From: Necropsobacter massiliensis
GTDB lineage: Bacteria > Pseudomonadota > Gammaproteobacteria > Enterobacterales > Pasteurellaceae
Direction: 5' to 3'
NCBI RefSeq assembly: GCF_000827595.2
Contig: NZ_LN776183.1
Span: 310,001-374,000, forward strand
Length of the DNA: 64,000 bases
Under the pieces are notes generated by a model that was not told the DNA's origin, ran no database searches, and saw only the letters and a list, made by a program, of their open reading frames with translations. Below are positions 17,250-28,110 of this stretch, piece by piece. The position numbers and the translations under genes are program-made. How positions within the stretch are numbered: the stretch's first letter is position 1; each line of letters starts with the position of its first letter.

Positions 17250-19496
17250 AATTCCGATCCAGTGGCAGCGGAAGATCATGGGGAGCAGGTTACATTATTG
17301 CTTGACGGATTAAGCTGTGCCGCTTGTGTGCTGAAAGTGCAGAAAGCGTTGCAAGCGGTGCCGGGTGTCGATCATGCGCAGGTTAATCTGGCGGAACGAA
17401 CTGCACTGGTCTTCGGACAGGCGCAGCCGAGCTCGCTGATTGATGCGGTAACCGAGGCGGGTTACGGCGCGGAGCTTATTGAAGATGAGCAGATCCGCCG
17501 CGAAAAGCAGCAAATCCAGATCCGGCGTGAGATTTCTCGACGGAAATGGCAGGGGATTGCCGCGCTGATCGTCGGTTTTGGATTAGCCTTGTGGGGCTTG
17601 TTCGGGGATATGGCGGTGACCGAACAAAATCATTTTCACTGGCTTTGGTTGGGGCTATTAACCTTGGCGGTCATGGTGTTGACCGGCGGACATTTTTACC
17701 GGAATGCCTGGCAAAATCTGCGTAAAGGCAGTGCGACGATGGATACGCTAGTGGCGTTAGGCACGGGAACTGCGTGGTTATATTCCATGTTCGTTTGCTT
17801 GTATCCGACATTTTTCCCAGCAAGTTCACGGCATCTGTATTTTGAATCCAGCGCGATGATTATCGGCTTAATCAATATCGGTAAAATGCTGGAAGCCAAA
17901 GCCAAACAGCGTTCTTCCAGCGCATTGGAACGTCTGCTGGATTTAACGCCGCCGACGGCGAAAGTGGTGGATGAGCTGGGCGAGCGGGATATTCCGCTGC
18001 AACAGGTGCAAAAAGGGATGATTCTGCGTTTGCAAACCGGTGATCGGGTCTCGGTGGACGGCATTATCGAGCAGGGTTCCGGCTGGCTGGATGAAAGTAT
18101 GCTGACCGGCGAACCTTTAGCGGTGGAAAAACAAGCGGGCGATAAAGTCAGTGCCGGTACCACGGTAACGGACGGTACCCTGTTATTCCGTGCCGAACAA
18201 ATCGGCAGCCAAACCACGCTGGCAAATATCATCAGACTGGTGCGTCAGGCGCAAAGTAGTAAACCGCAAATCGGGCAGATAGCCGACAAAGTTGCCGCCG
18301 TGTTTGTGCCGGTCGTTATCGCAATTGCGCTGATTGCCGCGCTCATTTGGTATTGGATCGGTCCGCAACCGCAATTGTCTTATGCCTTGGTGATTTTTAC
18401 CACTGTATTGATTATCGCCTGTCCGTGTGCATTAGGTTTGGCGACGCCAATGTCGATTATCGCCGGTGTCGGGCGGGCGGCGGAGCTTGGCGTACTGGTG
18501 CGTGACGCCGACGCGTTACAAAAAGCCGCCTCTGCCGATACGGTAGTTTTTGATAAAACCGGAACTTTAACTAAAGGTGAACCGCGCGTCACCGGCTTGC
18601 AGTGCTTTAACGGATTTAGTGAAGTGCAGGTGAGCGCACTTGCCGCAGGATTAGAGCAAGGCGCAGGGCATCCGCTGGCGAAAGCGGTTCTGACACTGGC
18701 GCAGGAAAAGCAACTACGGCTGCAAAATCCAAGCCGCTTCAACACCTTAAAAGGGTTAGGCGTCAGCGGTGATATTGATGGCAAAAACGTATTGCTGGGT
18801 AACCGCACTTTAATGCAGCAGCAACACATTGATATTAGCGCTGCCGCCGAATTTGCAGAAGCTGAGAGCGCACAAGGCGCAACAGTGGTTTATTTGGCGG
18901 CGGATCAACAGCTGGCGGCAGTTTTTGCCATCCGCGATCCGCTACGCGAAGATAGCGTTCATGCGTTGCGGCGCCTGCATAAACAGGGCTATCGTTTGAT
19001 TATGCTGACCGGTGATCAGGAAAAGACCGCACAGGCAATCGCCAAAGAAGCGGGCATTGATCAGGTGATCGCAGGTGTACTGCCGCAAGGCAAGGCGGAA
19101 GCCATTCAACGCTTGCAACAGCAGGGCTATAATGTGGTGATGGTCGGCGATGGGATTAATGATGCGCCCGCTTTGGCACAGGCTGATGTCAGTATTGCCA
19201 TGGGCAGCGGCAGTGATATTGCTATTGAAACGGCGGAACTGACTTTAATGCGCCACAGTATCAGCGCGGTGGCGGACGGGTTAATTCTGTCGAAAGGGAT
19301 TTTGCGCAATATGAAACAGAATCTGTTCGGTGCTTTTGTGTATAACGTGCTGGGCATTCCGATTGCTGCTGGCGTATTGTATCCGCTTGCTGGCATTTTG
19401 CTCAATCCTATGGTTGGCGGCGCTGCTATGGCGTTTTCTTCCATTACCGTGGCAACTAATGCCAATCGATTGTTGAAATTTAAGGTTGATGAATAA
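17244..19496 (+). CDS. copA: Copper-exporting P1B-type ATPase
   Basis: An inner-membrane pump that expels Cu(I) from the cytoplasm. In order: HMA domain with [10 protein letters not shown], transmembrane helices, the actuator MLTGEP, the channel motif [13 protein letters not shown], the phosphorylation site [16 protein letters not shown] and [10 protein letters not shown]. The only start in frame after copZ is GTG 17244, which has no good ribosome site and lies inside a hairpin; this gives 750 residues. Read through a -1 shift from copZ, the product is 830 residues with two HMA domains, very near E. coli CopA (834). I list the free frame but think the joined form likely. Confidence 0.93.
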   Translation: MVNSDPVAAEDHGEQVTLLLDGLSCAACVLKVQKALQAVPGVDHAQVNLAERTALVFGQAQPSSLIDAVTEAGYGAELIEDEQIRREKQQIQIRREISRRKWQGIAALIVGFGLALWGLFGDMAVTEQNHFHWLWLGLLTLAVMVLTGGHFYRNAWQNLRKGSATMDTLVALGTGTAWLYSMFVCLYPTFFPASSRHLYFESSAMIIGLINIGKMLEAKAKQRSSSALERLLDLTPPTAKVVDELGERDIPLQQVQKGMILRLQTGDRVSVDGIIEQGSGWLDESMLTGEPLAVEKQAGDKVSAGTTVTDGTLLFRAEQIGSQTTLANIIRLVRQAQSSKPQIGQIADKVAAVFVPVVIAIALIAALIWYWIGPQPQLSYALVIFTTVLIIACPCALGLATPMSIIAGVGRAAELGVLVRDADALQKAASADTVVFDKTGTLTKGEPRVTGLQCFNGFSEVQVSALAAGLEQGAGHPLAKAVLTLAQEKQLRLQNPSRFNTLKGLGVSGDIDGKNVLLGNRTLMQQQHIDISAAAEFAEAESAQGATVVYLAADQQLAAVFAIRDPLREDSVHALRRLHKQGYRLIMLTGDQEKTAQAIAKEAGIDQVIAGVLPQGKAEAIQRLQQQGYNVVMVGDGINDAPALAQADVSIAMGSGSDIAIETAELTLMRHSISAVADGLILSKGILRNMKQNLFGAFVYNVLGIPIAAGVLYPLAGILLNPMVGGAAMAFSSITVATNANRLLKFKVDE

Positions 19497-19523
19497 GTTT
19501 CAATGCAGAAAAGTTCCGTCGCG

Positions 19524-19551
19524 AAAAGAGCGAAATTCCTCGCTCTTTTTT
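19524..19551. terminator. Bidirectional terminator between copA and the AEC permease
   Basis: AAAAGAGCGA (19524-19533) pairs with TCGCTCTTTT (19540-19549), with T runs in both directions. It lies between two convergent genes. Confidence 0.85.
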
Positions 19552-20479
19552 AGATGAATTGATACAGCGCAATAATCAACGGCATGCTAATCACACACAG
19601 TAGTGTAGTGACTCCGTAAATTGCACTGGCTTTAGCGGCGTTTTTATTGAAAATCAGCGCCATTTGCGTCACTGTTGCCGCCGCCGGGCTGGTGGTGGCA
19701 AGAAAACTTATCATCGCAATGGTCTCACCGTTTTCCACCCAGCGTGATACGCCGCTCAGTTTAATCAGTAACAGCAGACAAAGCGGTACTAGAATCAAGC
19801 GTAAAAAGGTGACTAAATAAATACGTTTTGACGAAAAAATGGTACGCAATGGAATGGCGGCAATCAACATACCGGCGATAATCATCGCATTCGGTCCAAT
19901 CATTGCCCCGACGGCGGACAGCGTACCGGTGATAATTCCCGGCAGTTTAATCTGAAAGGCGAATAAGGTGACGCCAATAAAAATAGACAGAATATTGACA
20001 TTTTTACACACCATTTTCAGACTCAGATTAGATTTGCCGCACAGTAGGATACGGCAGTGCGTCCAGAATAAAAATGTCTGCACCACAATAAAACAGCTGG
20101 CATAAATTACCCACTCTTGCCCGAACAACGACGCGACCAGCGGAATAATCAGATTGCCCGAATTGGAATAAATGGCGGCGGCTTGCTCCAGCGGATCCAG
20201 TTTAAACAACCGTTTAAACAGCTTGCCGAGCGTAATCAGAATGGCATGCAAGACCACCGCCATGCCCAGTGACAGTAACAAACCGTTTAAAATTGCTGGC
20301 GTATAGCTGATTTGAAAGGCATTGATCATCACTGCGGGGCTGATGATATACAAGCCGACTACCGACAACGGGTAGCTGTCTTTGGAACTAAGGACTTTGG
20401 ATTTTACCAGCGCATAGCCCATTAATACTGCCAGAGTGAGCTCGGTAATTTTTGTCGCCAGAAGTAGTGCAATTTCCAT
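19550..20479 (-). CDS. AEC-family (auxin efflux carrier) permease
   Basis: A 309-residue inner-membrane protein with about ten hydrophobic helices, including the family features NSGNLIIPL and the split halves with a central polar loop. Bacterial members move small carboxylates such as malate or malonate, or amino acids, but the substrate cannot be read from the sequence. It is divergent from the yeaL gene and convergent with copA, so it is transcribed alone. Confidence 0.8.
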   Translation of the reverse strand: MEIALLLATKITELTLAVLMGYALVKSKVLSSKDSYPLSVVGLYIISPAVMINAFQISYTPAILNGLLLSLGMAVVLHAILITLGKLFKRLFKLDPLEQAAAIYSNSGNLIIPLVASLFGQEWVIYASCFIVVQTFLFWTHCRILLCGKSNLSLKMVCKNVNILSIFIGVTLFAFQIKLPGIITGTLSAVGAMIGPNAMIIAGMLIAAIPLRTIFSSKRIYLVTFLRLILVPLCLLLLIKLSGVSRWVENGETIAMISFLATTSPAAATVTQMALIFNKNAAKASAIYGVTTLLCVISMPLIIALYQFI

Positions 20480-20587
20480 AAAAAAGTGAATGGCTTGTCG
20501 GAATGGGATTCATACTATACTTTTTTGCACCAAAATGAAAATAAAACCGCAGAGGCGGGTAAAAATTGTTATAATTTCGCAGATTTA

Positions 20588-20627
20588 GACCGCACTTTAC
20601 CTGCCTTTAAAAGTGCGGTCGGTTTTT
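20588..20627 (+). terminator. Paired uptake signals with T run upstream of yeaL
   Basis: GACCGCACTT (20588-20597) pairs with AAGTGCGGTC (20611-20620), followed by GGTTTTTT, a good plus-strand terminator. No gene precedes it on this strand. A TATAAT lies at 20570-20575, so this may act as an attenuator in the yeaL leader. Confidence 0.6.
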
Positions 20628-20653
20628 TCACAGAATTTCAAGGTGTTCATTGT

Positions 20654-21106
20654 ATGTCATTACAATTTAATTCCATCGCATTATTGCTGGTCGTGCTGAT
20701 TTTGCTCGGGGTGCTGGGCAATAATAATTCCATTACTATTTCCGCTACTGTATTGTTATTGATGCAGCAGACTTTTCTGGTTAAATACATTCCGTTTATG
20801 GAAAAAAACGGCTTGAATATCGGCATTATTATTCTGACGATCGGCGTGCTAAGCCCGATTATTTCCGGCAAAATTCAGCTGCCCGGCTGGGCTGCTTTTG
20901 TGCATTGGAAAATGTTTTTGGCAGTTGCCGTCGGCATATTGGTGGCATGGCTGAGTGGGCGCGGTGTGAGTTTTATGGGCGTTAATCCTATTTTGCTCAC
21001 CGGGCTTTTGGTCGGCACCATTTTGGGCGTCGCATTTTTCGGCGGTGTGCCGGTTGGACCGTTGATTGCGGCGGGTATTTTATCTCTACTGCTGGGAAAA
21101 GCTTAA
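20654..21106 (+). CDS. yeaL: UPF0756 (DUF441) membrane protein, YeaL-like
   Basis: I use the ATG at 20654 (150 residues; E. coli YeaL 148). The frame runs on to 20486, but that part spans a terminator-like hairpin and has no membrane character. There are four or five hydrophobic helices, with conserved GNNNSI near the N-terminus and [11 protein letters not shown] at the end. No function is known for the family. A GTG start of the next gene follows its stop by one base. Confidence 0.85.
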   Translation: MSLQFNSIALLLVVLILLGVLGNNNSITISATVLLLMQQTFLVKYIPFMEKNGLNIGIIILTIGVLSPIISGKIQLPGWAAFVHWKMFLAVAVGILVAWLSGRGVSFMGVNPILLTGLLVGTILGVAFFGGVPVGPLIAAGILSLLLGKA

Positions 21107-21107
21107 A

Positions 21108-21503
21108 GTGAAGAACAAATGGTTGCTTATCGCCGCACTCAGTGGCGCGTTTTCTGTTGCCTTCGGGGCTTTTGCCGCACACGGATTGGCAAACGTCTTG
21201 CCAGCGCAAGCGCTGGATTGGATCGATACCGCTTTGCAATATCAATGGGTGCACAGTCTGGCGCTTATGGCGGTGGCGTTGCTACAGCTTTGTCATCCTA
21301 AATTTGCCGCGGCTCGTTTAACGGATGTTATCGCAGCATTCTGGACATTGGGGATGCTGCTGTTTTGCGGCAGTTTATATGCGCTGGCGTTCGGTGCCGC
21401 TCGCTTTATGGCTTGGTTGACACCGCTCGGCGGTTTGCTATTTTTACTCGGATGGCTGCTACTGGCTTACGGAAGTCTCAAAAATAATCGATTAACAGAA
21501 TGA
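21108..21503 (+). CDS. ygdD: DUF423 membrane protein, YgdD-like
   Basis: The start is a GTG at 21108, one base after the yeaL stop, giving 131 residues (E. coli YgdD 131). The DUF423 pattern is clear: GAFAAHGL near residue 20, TALQYQWVHSLAL, and GTLLFSGSLY-like LLFCGSLYALA. Four transmembrane helices are predicted. Function is unknown. Its stop overlaps the hrpA ATG (ATGA), so yeaL-ygdD-hrpA are probably one transcript. Confidence 0.85.
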   Translation: MKNKWLLIAALSGAFSVAFGAFAAHGLANVLPAQALDWIDTALQYQWVHSLALMAVALLQLCHPKFAAARLTDVIAAFWTLGMLLFCGSLYALAFGAARFMAWLTPLGGLLFLLGWLLLAYGSLKNNRLTE

Positions 21504-24500
21504 AAAACGCAGTAAACAACAACGAATTCTCACCATTACAACAACGCCTCTTTCCTCTGCTGACTGAAATGATGACCGTCGATCAGCGCCGATTAAGCGC
21601 GCGGATTAAAGGGCTTTCTCGCATTAAAACCGATGCGGCGCGCGCAGCGGTTGGCGTGGAGATCCAGCAGCAGATTGAGGCAGCACAAGCACGGCTACGG
21701 CGGCGTAAAAGTGCGGTGCAAAATCCGCTTGTTTTTCCGGACAATTTACCGGTCAGCCAGCGTAAAGAAGAAATTCAGCGCTTAATTGCCGAGCATCAAG
21801 TGATCATTGTTGCCGGCGAGACCGGTTCGGGCAAAACCACTCAACTGCCGAAGATGTGCCTGGCGCTCGGCTTGGGGCAAAAAGGTTTGATCGGGCATAC
21901 CCAGCCGCGCCGTATCGCCGCGCGTTCGGTGGCGGCACGCATTGCCGAAGAGCTGAAATGTGAACTCGGTTCGCTGGTGGGCTACAAAGTCCGTTTTAAT
22001 GATCAAATCAGCGAAGAGACTCAAATTAAGTTAATGACCGACGGTATTCTGTTGGCGGAAATTCAAAGCGATCGCTATCTTAATCAATATGATACGTTGA
22101 TTATCGATGAAGCCCATGAACGCAGCCTAAATAACGATTTTATTCTCGGCTATCTGAAACAATTATTGCCACGCCGTCCCGATCTGAAAGTGATTATCAC
22201 CTCGGCGACCATTGATGTGGAACGGTTCTCTCGCCATTTCAACAATGCGCCGATTATCGAAGTGTCTGGGCGTACTTTTCCGGTGGAAGTACGCTATCGT
22301 CCGCTTGTAGAAGACGGCGAGCAGGATCAATTGCAAGGGATTTTAACCGCCGTGGACGAACTACAGGCACAGGGGCGCGGCGATATTCTGATTTTTCTTA
22401 ACGGTGAACGTGAAATTCGTGATACCGCCGAGGCACTGGAAAAACAACAGTTGCGTTATACGGAAATTTTGCCGCTGTTTGCCCGTTTGTCAGCGCAGGA
22501 ACAGAATAAAATCTTTCATCCGAGTGGACTGAACCGCATTGTATTAGCAACCAATGTGGCAGAAACTTCGTTGACCGTTCCGGGCATTAAATACGTGATT
22601 GACCCGGGCACGGCGCGGATTTCCCGCTACAGTTACCGCACCAAAGTGCAGCGTTTGCCGATTGAACCTATTTCGCAGGCGTCTGCCAATCAGCGTAAAG
22701 GGCGCTGCGGGCGGGTCAGTGAGGGGATTTGTATTCGTCTGTATACGGAAGAGGATTTCAATAATCGCCCGCCGTTTACCGATCCTGAAATTCTACGCAC
22801 TAATTTGGCGTCGGTGATTTTGCAAATGACCGCACTGGGATTGGATGAGATTGAGGCTTTCCCCTTTGTGGATGCGCCGGACAGACGGCATATTCAAGAC
22901 GGCATTAAATTGCTGGAAGAGCTGGGCGCTTTTGAATGGCACAAAAAACAGCGCAGGCTGACCGTGGTCGGGCGTCGGCTTGCGCAGTTGCCGGTTGATC
23001 CTCGGTTGGCGAAAATGTTGTTAAGTGCGGTGGATTTTGGCTGTGTTCGGGAAGTGATGATTATTGTTGCGGCATTATCCATTCAGGATCCGCGCGAACG
23101 ACCGCAGGACAAACAGCAAGCCGCCGATGACAAACATCGCCGTTTTGTCGATAAAAAATCCGACTTTCTGGCTTTTCTCAATTTGTGGCGCTATCTTCAG
23201 GAACAGCAAAAAATTCTGACGAAGAATCAGTTTCGTCGCTTATGCCAAAAGGAATATCTGAATTATCTGCGCGTGCGCGAATGGCAGGATATTTATCAGC
23301 AAATCCGCCAGACCGTACGAGAAATGGGATTGCCGATCAATTCCGCGCCGGCGGAATACCCGCAAATTCACACCGCACTTTTAAGCGGGCTGCTGTCTCA
23401 CATCGGAATGAAAGTGGCGGAAAAGCATCAATATCTCGGTGCCAGAAATGCGCATTTTGCGATTTTCCCGAATTCTGTTTTATTTAAGCCGCAGCCGAAA
23501 TGGTGCATGGCGGCGGAACTGGTGGAAACCTCTAAGCTGTGGGGGCGCATGGTGGCAGAAATCGATCCCGAATGGATTGAGCCGTTGGCAGCGCATTTAG
23601 TGAAAAAATCCTATGCCGAACCGCGCTGGTCGAAATCGCAGGGCGCGGTGCTGGCGGATGAAAAAGTCAGTTTGTACGGCATTCCGATTGTAGCGGGCAG
23701 AGCGGTCAATTATGGTGCGATTGATCCTGTGCTCAGCCGCGAGATCTTTATTCAATCCGCGTTGGTAGAGGGTAACTGGCATTGTAAACATGCGTTTTTT
23801 GCGCAAAATCGGAAACTGATCCGCGAAGTGGAGGAGCTGGAGCATAAAAGCCGGCGGCGCGATATTTTGGTGGACGAACAGGCGTTGTTCGATTTTTATG
23901 ATCAGCGCATTGGCGCCGAGGTGGTTTCGCAGAAGCATTTTGACAGCTGGTGGAAAAAAGCGCGGCAAAAGGATCCGGAATTGCTGAATTTTGAAAAATC
24001 CTTTTTGATTAATGAAGACGCCGAACGGGTCAGCCAACTGGATTTTCCTAACTGGTGGCAGCAAGGGAATCTGAAGCTGAAACTGAGTTATCAGTTTGAA
24101 CCCGGCACCGACGCCGACGGTGTTACCGTGCATATTCCGCTGCCGTTGCTAAATCAGGTGGAAATGAGCGGGTTTGACTGGCAGATTCCCGGTTTGCGCC
24201 GCGAACTAATCGTTGCGTTGATTAAATCGCTGCCGAAATCGCTGCGCCGACATTTTGTGCCAGCGCCGAATTATGCCGAGGCGTTGTTAGGGCGCGTCAC
24301 TGATTTCAACAAACCGTTAGCGCAGACCTTAAGTGAGGAACTACGCCGCATGACCGGCGTTAGCGTAGAAGCCAAGCAATGGAATCTCGACCAAATCGCA
24401 CCGCACTTGCGAATGACGTTCCGGGTTATCGACGAGAAAGGCAAAAAAATCGCGGAAAGCATGGATTTGGACAGCTTGAAATTTCGCCTTAAAGCGCAAG

Positions 24501-25402
24501 TACAGGAAAGTATCGCCGCGGTGGCGGACGATGGCATTGAGCAAAGCGGTATTCATGTGTGGAACTTTGCCACACTGCCGCAGAGTTACGAGCAGAAAAA
24601 ACACGGTTTTACTCTGAAAGCCTTTCCCGCCATTGTGGATGAGAAAACTGCGGTGGGAATTCGATTATTTGAAACCGAATACGAACAAGCGGTGGCGATG
24701 CGGCAGGGACTGCGTCGTTTGTTGTTGCTGAATGTGCCTTCGCCGATTAAGTATCTGCATGAAAAACTGCCGAATAAATCCAAACTCGGTTTATATTTTG
24801 CCCCGTTCGGCAATGTTACCGCATTGATTGACGACTGCATTGCCTGTGCGACGGATAAGCTGATTACTGATTTTGGCGGTGTGGTTTGGCAGGAAGCCGA
24901 TTTTGACAAGCTGCGTGATGCCGTGCGTGAGAATCTGAATGAGGTGACTGTCGATGTAGCGCAGCAGGTGGAAAAACTGCTGACGCTAACCTTTGCAATC
25001 AACAAACGGCTGAAAGGCAAAATGGATTTCACGCTGGCGTTTGCGTTGTCGGATATTAAATCTCAGCTGGCGGAATTAGTTTATCCCGGTTTTGTAGAAA
25101 AATCCGGTTATGCGCGTCTGCCGGATATACAGCGTTATTTGCAGGCTATTGATAAACGTATTGACAAGCTGGCGCAGGATATTAATCGCGACCGCGCCGC
25201 CATGCTGCGTGTGGAGCAGGTCAGCGCTGCTTACCGACAGTTGTTGGGCAAATTGCCGAAATCCAAACCGATATCGCCGCAGGTCGCGGAAATTCGTTAT
25301 ATGATCGAAGAGTTGCGCGTTAGCCTATTTGCTCAACAGCTGGGGACCAAATATCCGGTATCGGATAAACGGGTGTTAGCGGCGATTCAAAGTGCGGTCT
25401 GA
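21500..25402 (+). CDS. hrpA: ATP-dependent RNA helicase HrpA (DEAH box)
   Basis: A 1300-residue cytosolic helicase, the normal HrpA size. It has Walker A GETGSGKTT (about residue 110), the DEAH box DEAHERS, SATID (motif III) and QRKGRCGRV (motif VI), followed by the helicase-associated domains and a long C-terminal DUF3418 region. In E. coli HrpA acts in mRNA processing and in clearing stalled ribosomes. ATG 21500 overlaps the ygdD stop. Five uptake signals lie within it; three are read as Ser-Ala-Val. Confidence 0.95.
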   Translation: MKNAVNNNEFSPLQQRLFPLLTEMMTVDQRRLSARIKGLSRIKTDAARAAVGVEIQQQIEAAQARLRRRKSAVQNPLVFPDNLPVSQRKEEIQRLIAEHQVIIVAGETGSGKTTQLPKMCLALGLGQKGLIGHTQPRRIAARSVAARIAEELKCELGSLVGYKVRFNDQISEETQIKLMTDGILLAEIQSDRYLNQYDTLIIDEAHERSLNNDFILGYLKQLLPRRPDLKVIITSATIDVERFSRHFNNAPIIEVSGRTFPVEVRYRPLVEDGEQDQLQGILTAVDELQAQGRGDILIFLNGEREIRDTAEALEKQQLRYTEILPLFARLSAQEQNKIFHPSGLNRIVLATNVAETSLTVPGIKYVIDPGTARISRYSYRTKVQRLPIEPISQASANQRKGRCGRVSEGICIRLYTEEDFNNRPPFTDPEILRTNLASVILQMTALGLDEIEAFPFVDAPDRRHIQDGIKLLEELGAFEWHKKQRRLTVVGRRLAQLPVDPRLAKMLLSAVDFGCVREVMIIVAALSIQDPRERPQDKQQAADDKHRRFVDKKSDFLAFLNLWRYLQEQQKILTKNQFRRLCQKEYLNYLRVREWQDIYQQIRQTVREMGLPINSAPAEYPQIHTALLSGLLSHIGMKVAEKHQYLGARNAHFAIFPNSVLFKPQPKWCMAAELVETSKLWGRMVAEIDPEWIEPLAAHLVKKSYAEPRWSKSQGAVLADEKVSLYGIPIVAGRAVNYGAIDPVLSREIFIQSALVEGNWHCKHAFFAQNRKLIREVEELEHKSRRRDILVDEQALFDFYDQRIGAEVVSQKHFDSWWKKARQKDPELLNFEKSFLINEDAERVSQLDFPNWWQQGNLKLKLSYQFEPGTDADGVTVHIPLPLLNQVEMSGFDWQIPGLRRELIVALIKSLPKSLRRHFVPAPNYAEALLGRVTDFNKPLAQTLSEELRRMTGVSVEAKQWNLDQIAPHLRMTFRVIDEKGKKIAESMDLDSLKFRLKAQVQESIAAVADDGIEQSGIHVWNFATLPQSYEQKKHGFTLKAFPAIVDEKTAVGIRLFETEYEQAVAMRQGLRRLLLLNVPSPIKYLHEKLPNKSKLGLYFAPFGNVTALIDDCIACATDKLITDFGGVVWQEADFDKLRDAVRENLNEVTVDVAQQVEKLLTLTFAINKRLKGKMDFTLAFALSDIKSQLAELVYPGFVEKSGYARLPDIQRYLQAIDKRIDKLAQDINRDRAAMLRVEQVSAAYRQLLGKLPKSKPISPQVAEIRYMIEELRVSLFAQQLGTKYPVSDKRVLAAIQSAV

Positions 25403-25473
25403 TTTTGCGCCGTTTTTTATGTGTATGTGAAGATATCGAATATGATGCTTTATTATTGTTTTTAGGATGAGTA

Positions 25474-26640
25474 ATGGGAAGCAAAACAAACAGTAAATTA
25501 TTTCTGGTGCTGTTATTGGGGATCTTATCGGCATTCGGACCTTTTGTGATCGATCTTTATTTGCCGGCATTGCCGCAGTTGGCGGCGTTTTTTAATACGC
25601 CTACTTCCATGACCCAGCTGAGTCTGACTACCGCCATGGTTGGTTTGGCGGTCGGACAGCTGTTGCTGGGACCGATCAGCGATAAATATGGGCGTAAAAA
25701 GCCGCTGATGATGTCTCTGGCAGTATATATTGTCAGTACCGGCAGTTTGATTGTCGCACCGAATATCGAAAGTTTTATTCTGTTGCGTAGCGTACAGGGA
25801 TTGTCTGCAGCAGGTAGTGTGGTGATTGCACGTGCGGTGGCGACGGATTTATATCGCGGACGGGAAATGACTCGCTTTTTTGGCTTGCTGATGACCGTCA
25901 ACGGTATTGCACCGATTATCTCGCCGGTATTGGGTAGTTTGCTGTTGGAATATATGAGTTGGCGCGGAATTTTTATTTTTTTGACCGCACTTGGCGTGAT
26001 TTTATCTATGGTGTGTCTGCGTTTGACCGAGTCATTAAAGCCGGACGCCCGCTTGCAGACCACGTTGTTTGCCAGCTTTAAAGTATTCGTGCCGATCCTG
26101 TGTAACCGGCGTTTTATGACTTATGTGGCAATGCAGTCCTTTGCATTGGCGGGGATGTTCGCTTATATCGCGGCGTCGCCGTTTATTTTCCAGAATTTTT
26201 ATGCGCTGAGCGCCTTTGCTTTCAGTTTATGTTTTGCCGCAAACGGAACGGCATTAATCATCGGTTCGAATATCGGCGGTAAACTGGCGAATAGCCGTGC
26301 GTTGCGAATTGGTACCGGCGGCATTGTTCTGTTCGCCGGCTACCTAGCGGTTGCGCTGTATTTACAGATTCATGTCTGGCTGGTCGAGGCAGGATTTTTT
26401 ATGCTGCTTTTATTTACCGGTCTCACGTTACCGACAGTTTCTGCACTGGCGATGGAAAGCGAGCGCCGTTATGCGGGCAGTGCCTCGGCATTATTGGGCT
26501 TTTTTCCATTCTTTTTAGGCGCATTGGTGTCACCGTTGGTGGGTATCGGGAATATTTTTTACGCCACGGCTGTGGTGATATTGCTTTCTGGTGGCATGGT
26601 CGCGGGCATTTATTGGGTTGTGCAAAAGCAGGCGGAATGA
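25474..26640 (+). CDS. bcr: Bcr/CflA-family drug exporter (MFS)
   Basis: The 388-residue protein has twelve hydrophobic helices and the MFS signature between helices 2 and 3 (GPISDKYGRKKPL). The N-terminal FGPFVIDLYLPALP is typical of the Bcr/CflA drug:proton antiporters, whose E. coli member exports bicyclomycin. The real substrate is unknown. ATG 25474 follows a GGATGA site. It stands alone, 71 bases after hrpA. Confidence 0.87.
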   Translation: MGSKTNSKLFLVLLLGILSAFGPFVIDLYLPALPQLAAFFNTPTSMTQLSLTTAMVGLAVGQLLLGPISDKYGRKKPLMMSLAVYIVSTGSLIVAPNIESFILLRSVQGLSAAGSVVIARAVATDLYRGREMTRFFGLLMTVNGIAPIISPVLGSLLLEYMSWRGIFIFLTALGVILSMVCLRLTESLKPDARLQTTLFASFKVFVPILCNRRFMTYVAMQSFALAGMFAYIAASPFIFQNFYALSAFAFSLCFAANGTALIIGSNIGGKLANSRALRIGTGGIVLFAGYLAVALYLQIHVWLVEAGFFMLLLFTGLTLPTVSALAMESERRYAGSASALLGFFPFFLGALVSPLVGIGNIFYATAVVILLSGGMVAGIYWVVQKQAE

Positions 26641-26668
26641 TGTCAGCGGTGAACGATAGGCCGGAACG

Positions 26669-26703
26669 TTGAGCATGCCGTTACATTAATACTGCATGCT
26701 CAA
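26669..26703. terminator. Hairpin between convergent bcr and ppnN
   Basis: TTGAGCATGC (26669-26678) and GCATGCTCAA (26694-26703) form a perfect 10-bp stem. T runs are weak on both sides, so this is a likely but imperfect bidirectional terminator. Confidence 0.55.
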
Positions 26704-26734
26704 TCACTTTCGGCAATTACAGCGTTTCTATTGT

Positions 26735-28099
26735 CTATTTGACGATTTGATAACAAGGTTCGTAAGCGTCGCCGCCCGGCAGCTTCATGCGATCCTGTTT
26801 AATGAAATCTTGCAGCAAATCATCGACTTTTTGCATTAATTCCGGATCGCCGTGCAAACGGAATTTGCCCAGTTCGGCAATTTTATCCTGCGCTTCCGGT
26901 TTGATATTGCCAGCGACGATGCCGGAAAAGACCCGACGCAGATTTGCCGCAAGAGAAACCTTGGACTGATTGAGATGCAGATCCAGATTGGCCATATTGT
27001 CATGGGTCGGAATAAACGGGGTTTGGAATTCCGGTTCAATTTTCAAGGTCCAGTTAAAGCCGTAGGAATCGTTTTGTTGATAGCGGAAATCGCGTACTTC
27101 TTGCATCGCCACATTCATGTGGCGCGCGACGGCAACCGGATCATTAATAATGATTTCATATAAAGCTTGTGCTTCCTCTCCCAGTGTTTCGCCGATAAAA
27201 CGGTCGATTGCGGCAAAATAGTCGGCGCTTTCCTGCGGGCCGGTCAGAATGAGTGGCAATTTTTGTGCGCGGTTTGCCGGATTGAGTTTAATTCCCAAAA
27301 TATAGAGAAATTCCTCCAGCGTGCCCGGGCCGCCCGGGAAGATAATAATGCCGTGTCCCATGCGCACAAAGGCTTCCAGGCGTTTTTCAATATCCGGCAT
27401 GATAATCAGTTCGTTGACGATCGGATTCGGCGGTTCGGAGGCGATAATCGACGGTTCGGTAATGCCGATGAAACGGCTGTTTTTATAACGCTGATCGGAA
27501 TGTCCGATGGCCGCACCTTTCATCGGTGCTTCCATCACGCCCGGTCCGCAACCGGTCACGATATTCAGCTCGCGGTGCCCGAGTTCCAGCCCGACGGCTC
27601 GGCAGTATTGATATTCAATTTGGTTAATGGAATGACCGCCCCAGCACACCACCAGATTCGGTAATTCGCCGACGATCAGCGCTTTGGCATTCCGTAGAAT
27701 AGAAAACACCTGGTTGGTAATATGCGCGCTGTCTTGAATGTCACAAGGGTTAATACGCTGGCTGAGCACATTGACAAAAACAATATCGCGCAATACGGCG
27801 AACAGATGATATTGGATGTTGCGGATAATGCGATCATCCACAAAGGCATCGGGCGGCGGATTATGCAGTTCAAGGGAGATCCCGCGTTCTTTGGCAATCA
27901 GGTTGATATCAAAATTCGGATAGCGGTTCAGCAACGCGCGGCTGTCATCGGTAACGGCGCCGGAATTCAGCACCGCCAGCGAGCAGTTACGATACAGGGT
28001 ATAAAGCTCGCTTTGCGCTTTTTTCGTCAATTGTTCCACTTCCAAATGGGAAAGTTGATCCATACTGCCTCTAGGATTGACATAATGAATATCAGTCAT
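26735..28099 (-). CDS. ppnN: Nucleotide 5'-monophosphate nucleosidase PpnN (YgdH)
   Basis: PpnN splits nucleotide monophosphates into base and ribose phosphate and is tuned by (p)ppGpp in E. coli. With the ATG at 28099 (AAGGAGT upstream) the protein is 454 residues, identical to E. coli. The Rossmann-type LOG motifs are present: [14 protein letters not shown] and the [15 protein letters not shown] nucleotide-binding loop. It follows queF with a gap of 11 bases, and is probably co-transcribed with it. Confidence 0.93.
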   Translation of the reverse strand: MTDIHYVNPRGSMDQLSHLEVEQLTKKAQSELYTLYRNCSLAVLNSGAVTDDSRALLNRYPNFDINLIAKERGISLELHNPPPDAFVDDRIIRNIQYHLFAVLRDIVFVNVLSQRINPCDIQDSAHITNQVFSILRNAKALIVGELPNLVVCWGGHSINQIEYQYCRAVGLELGHRELNIVTGCGPGVMEAPMKGAAIGHSDQRYKNSRFIGITEPSIIASEPPNPIVNELIIMPDIEKRLEAFVRMGHGIIIFPGGPGTLEEFLYILGIKLNPANRAQKLPLILTGPQESADYFAAIDRFIGETLGEEAQALYEIIINDPVAVARHMNVAMQEVRDFRYQQNDSYGFNWTLKIEPEFQTPFIPTHDNMANLDLHLNQSKVSLAANLRRVFSGIVAGNIKPEAQDKIAELGKFRLHGDPELMQKVDDLLQDFIKQDRMKLPGGDAYEPCYQIVK

Positions 28100-28110
28100 A
28101 CAAACTCCTT

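Noticed and set aside
23597-24133. A 178-residue minus-strand frame inside hrpA
   Set aside because: Shadow of the helicase gene: no motif and no promoter.
27167-27664. A 165-residue plus-strand frame inside ppnN
   Set aside because: It is antisense to a well-conserved gene, has no recognisable domain and no ribosome site.
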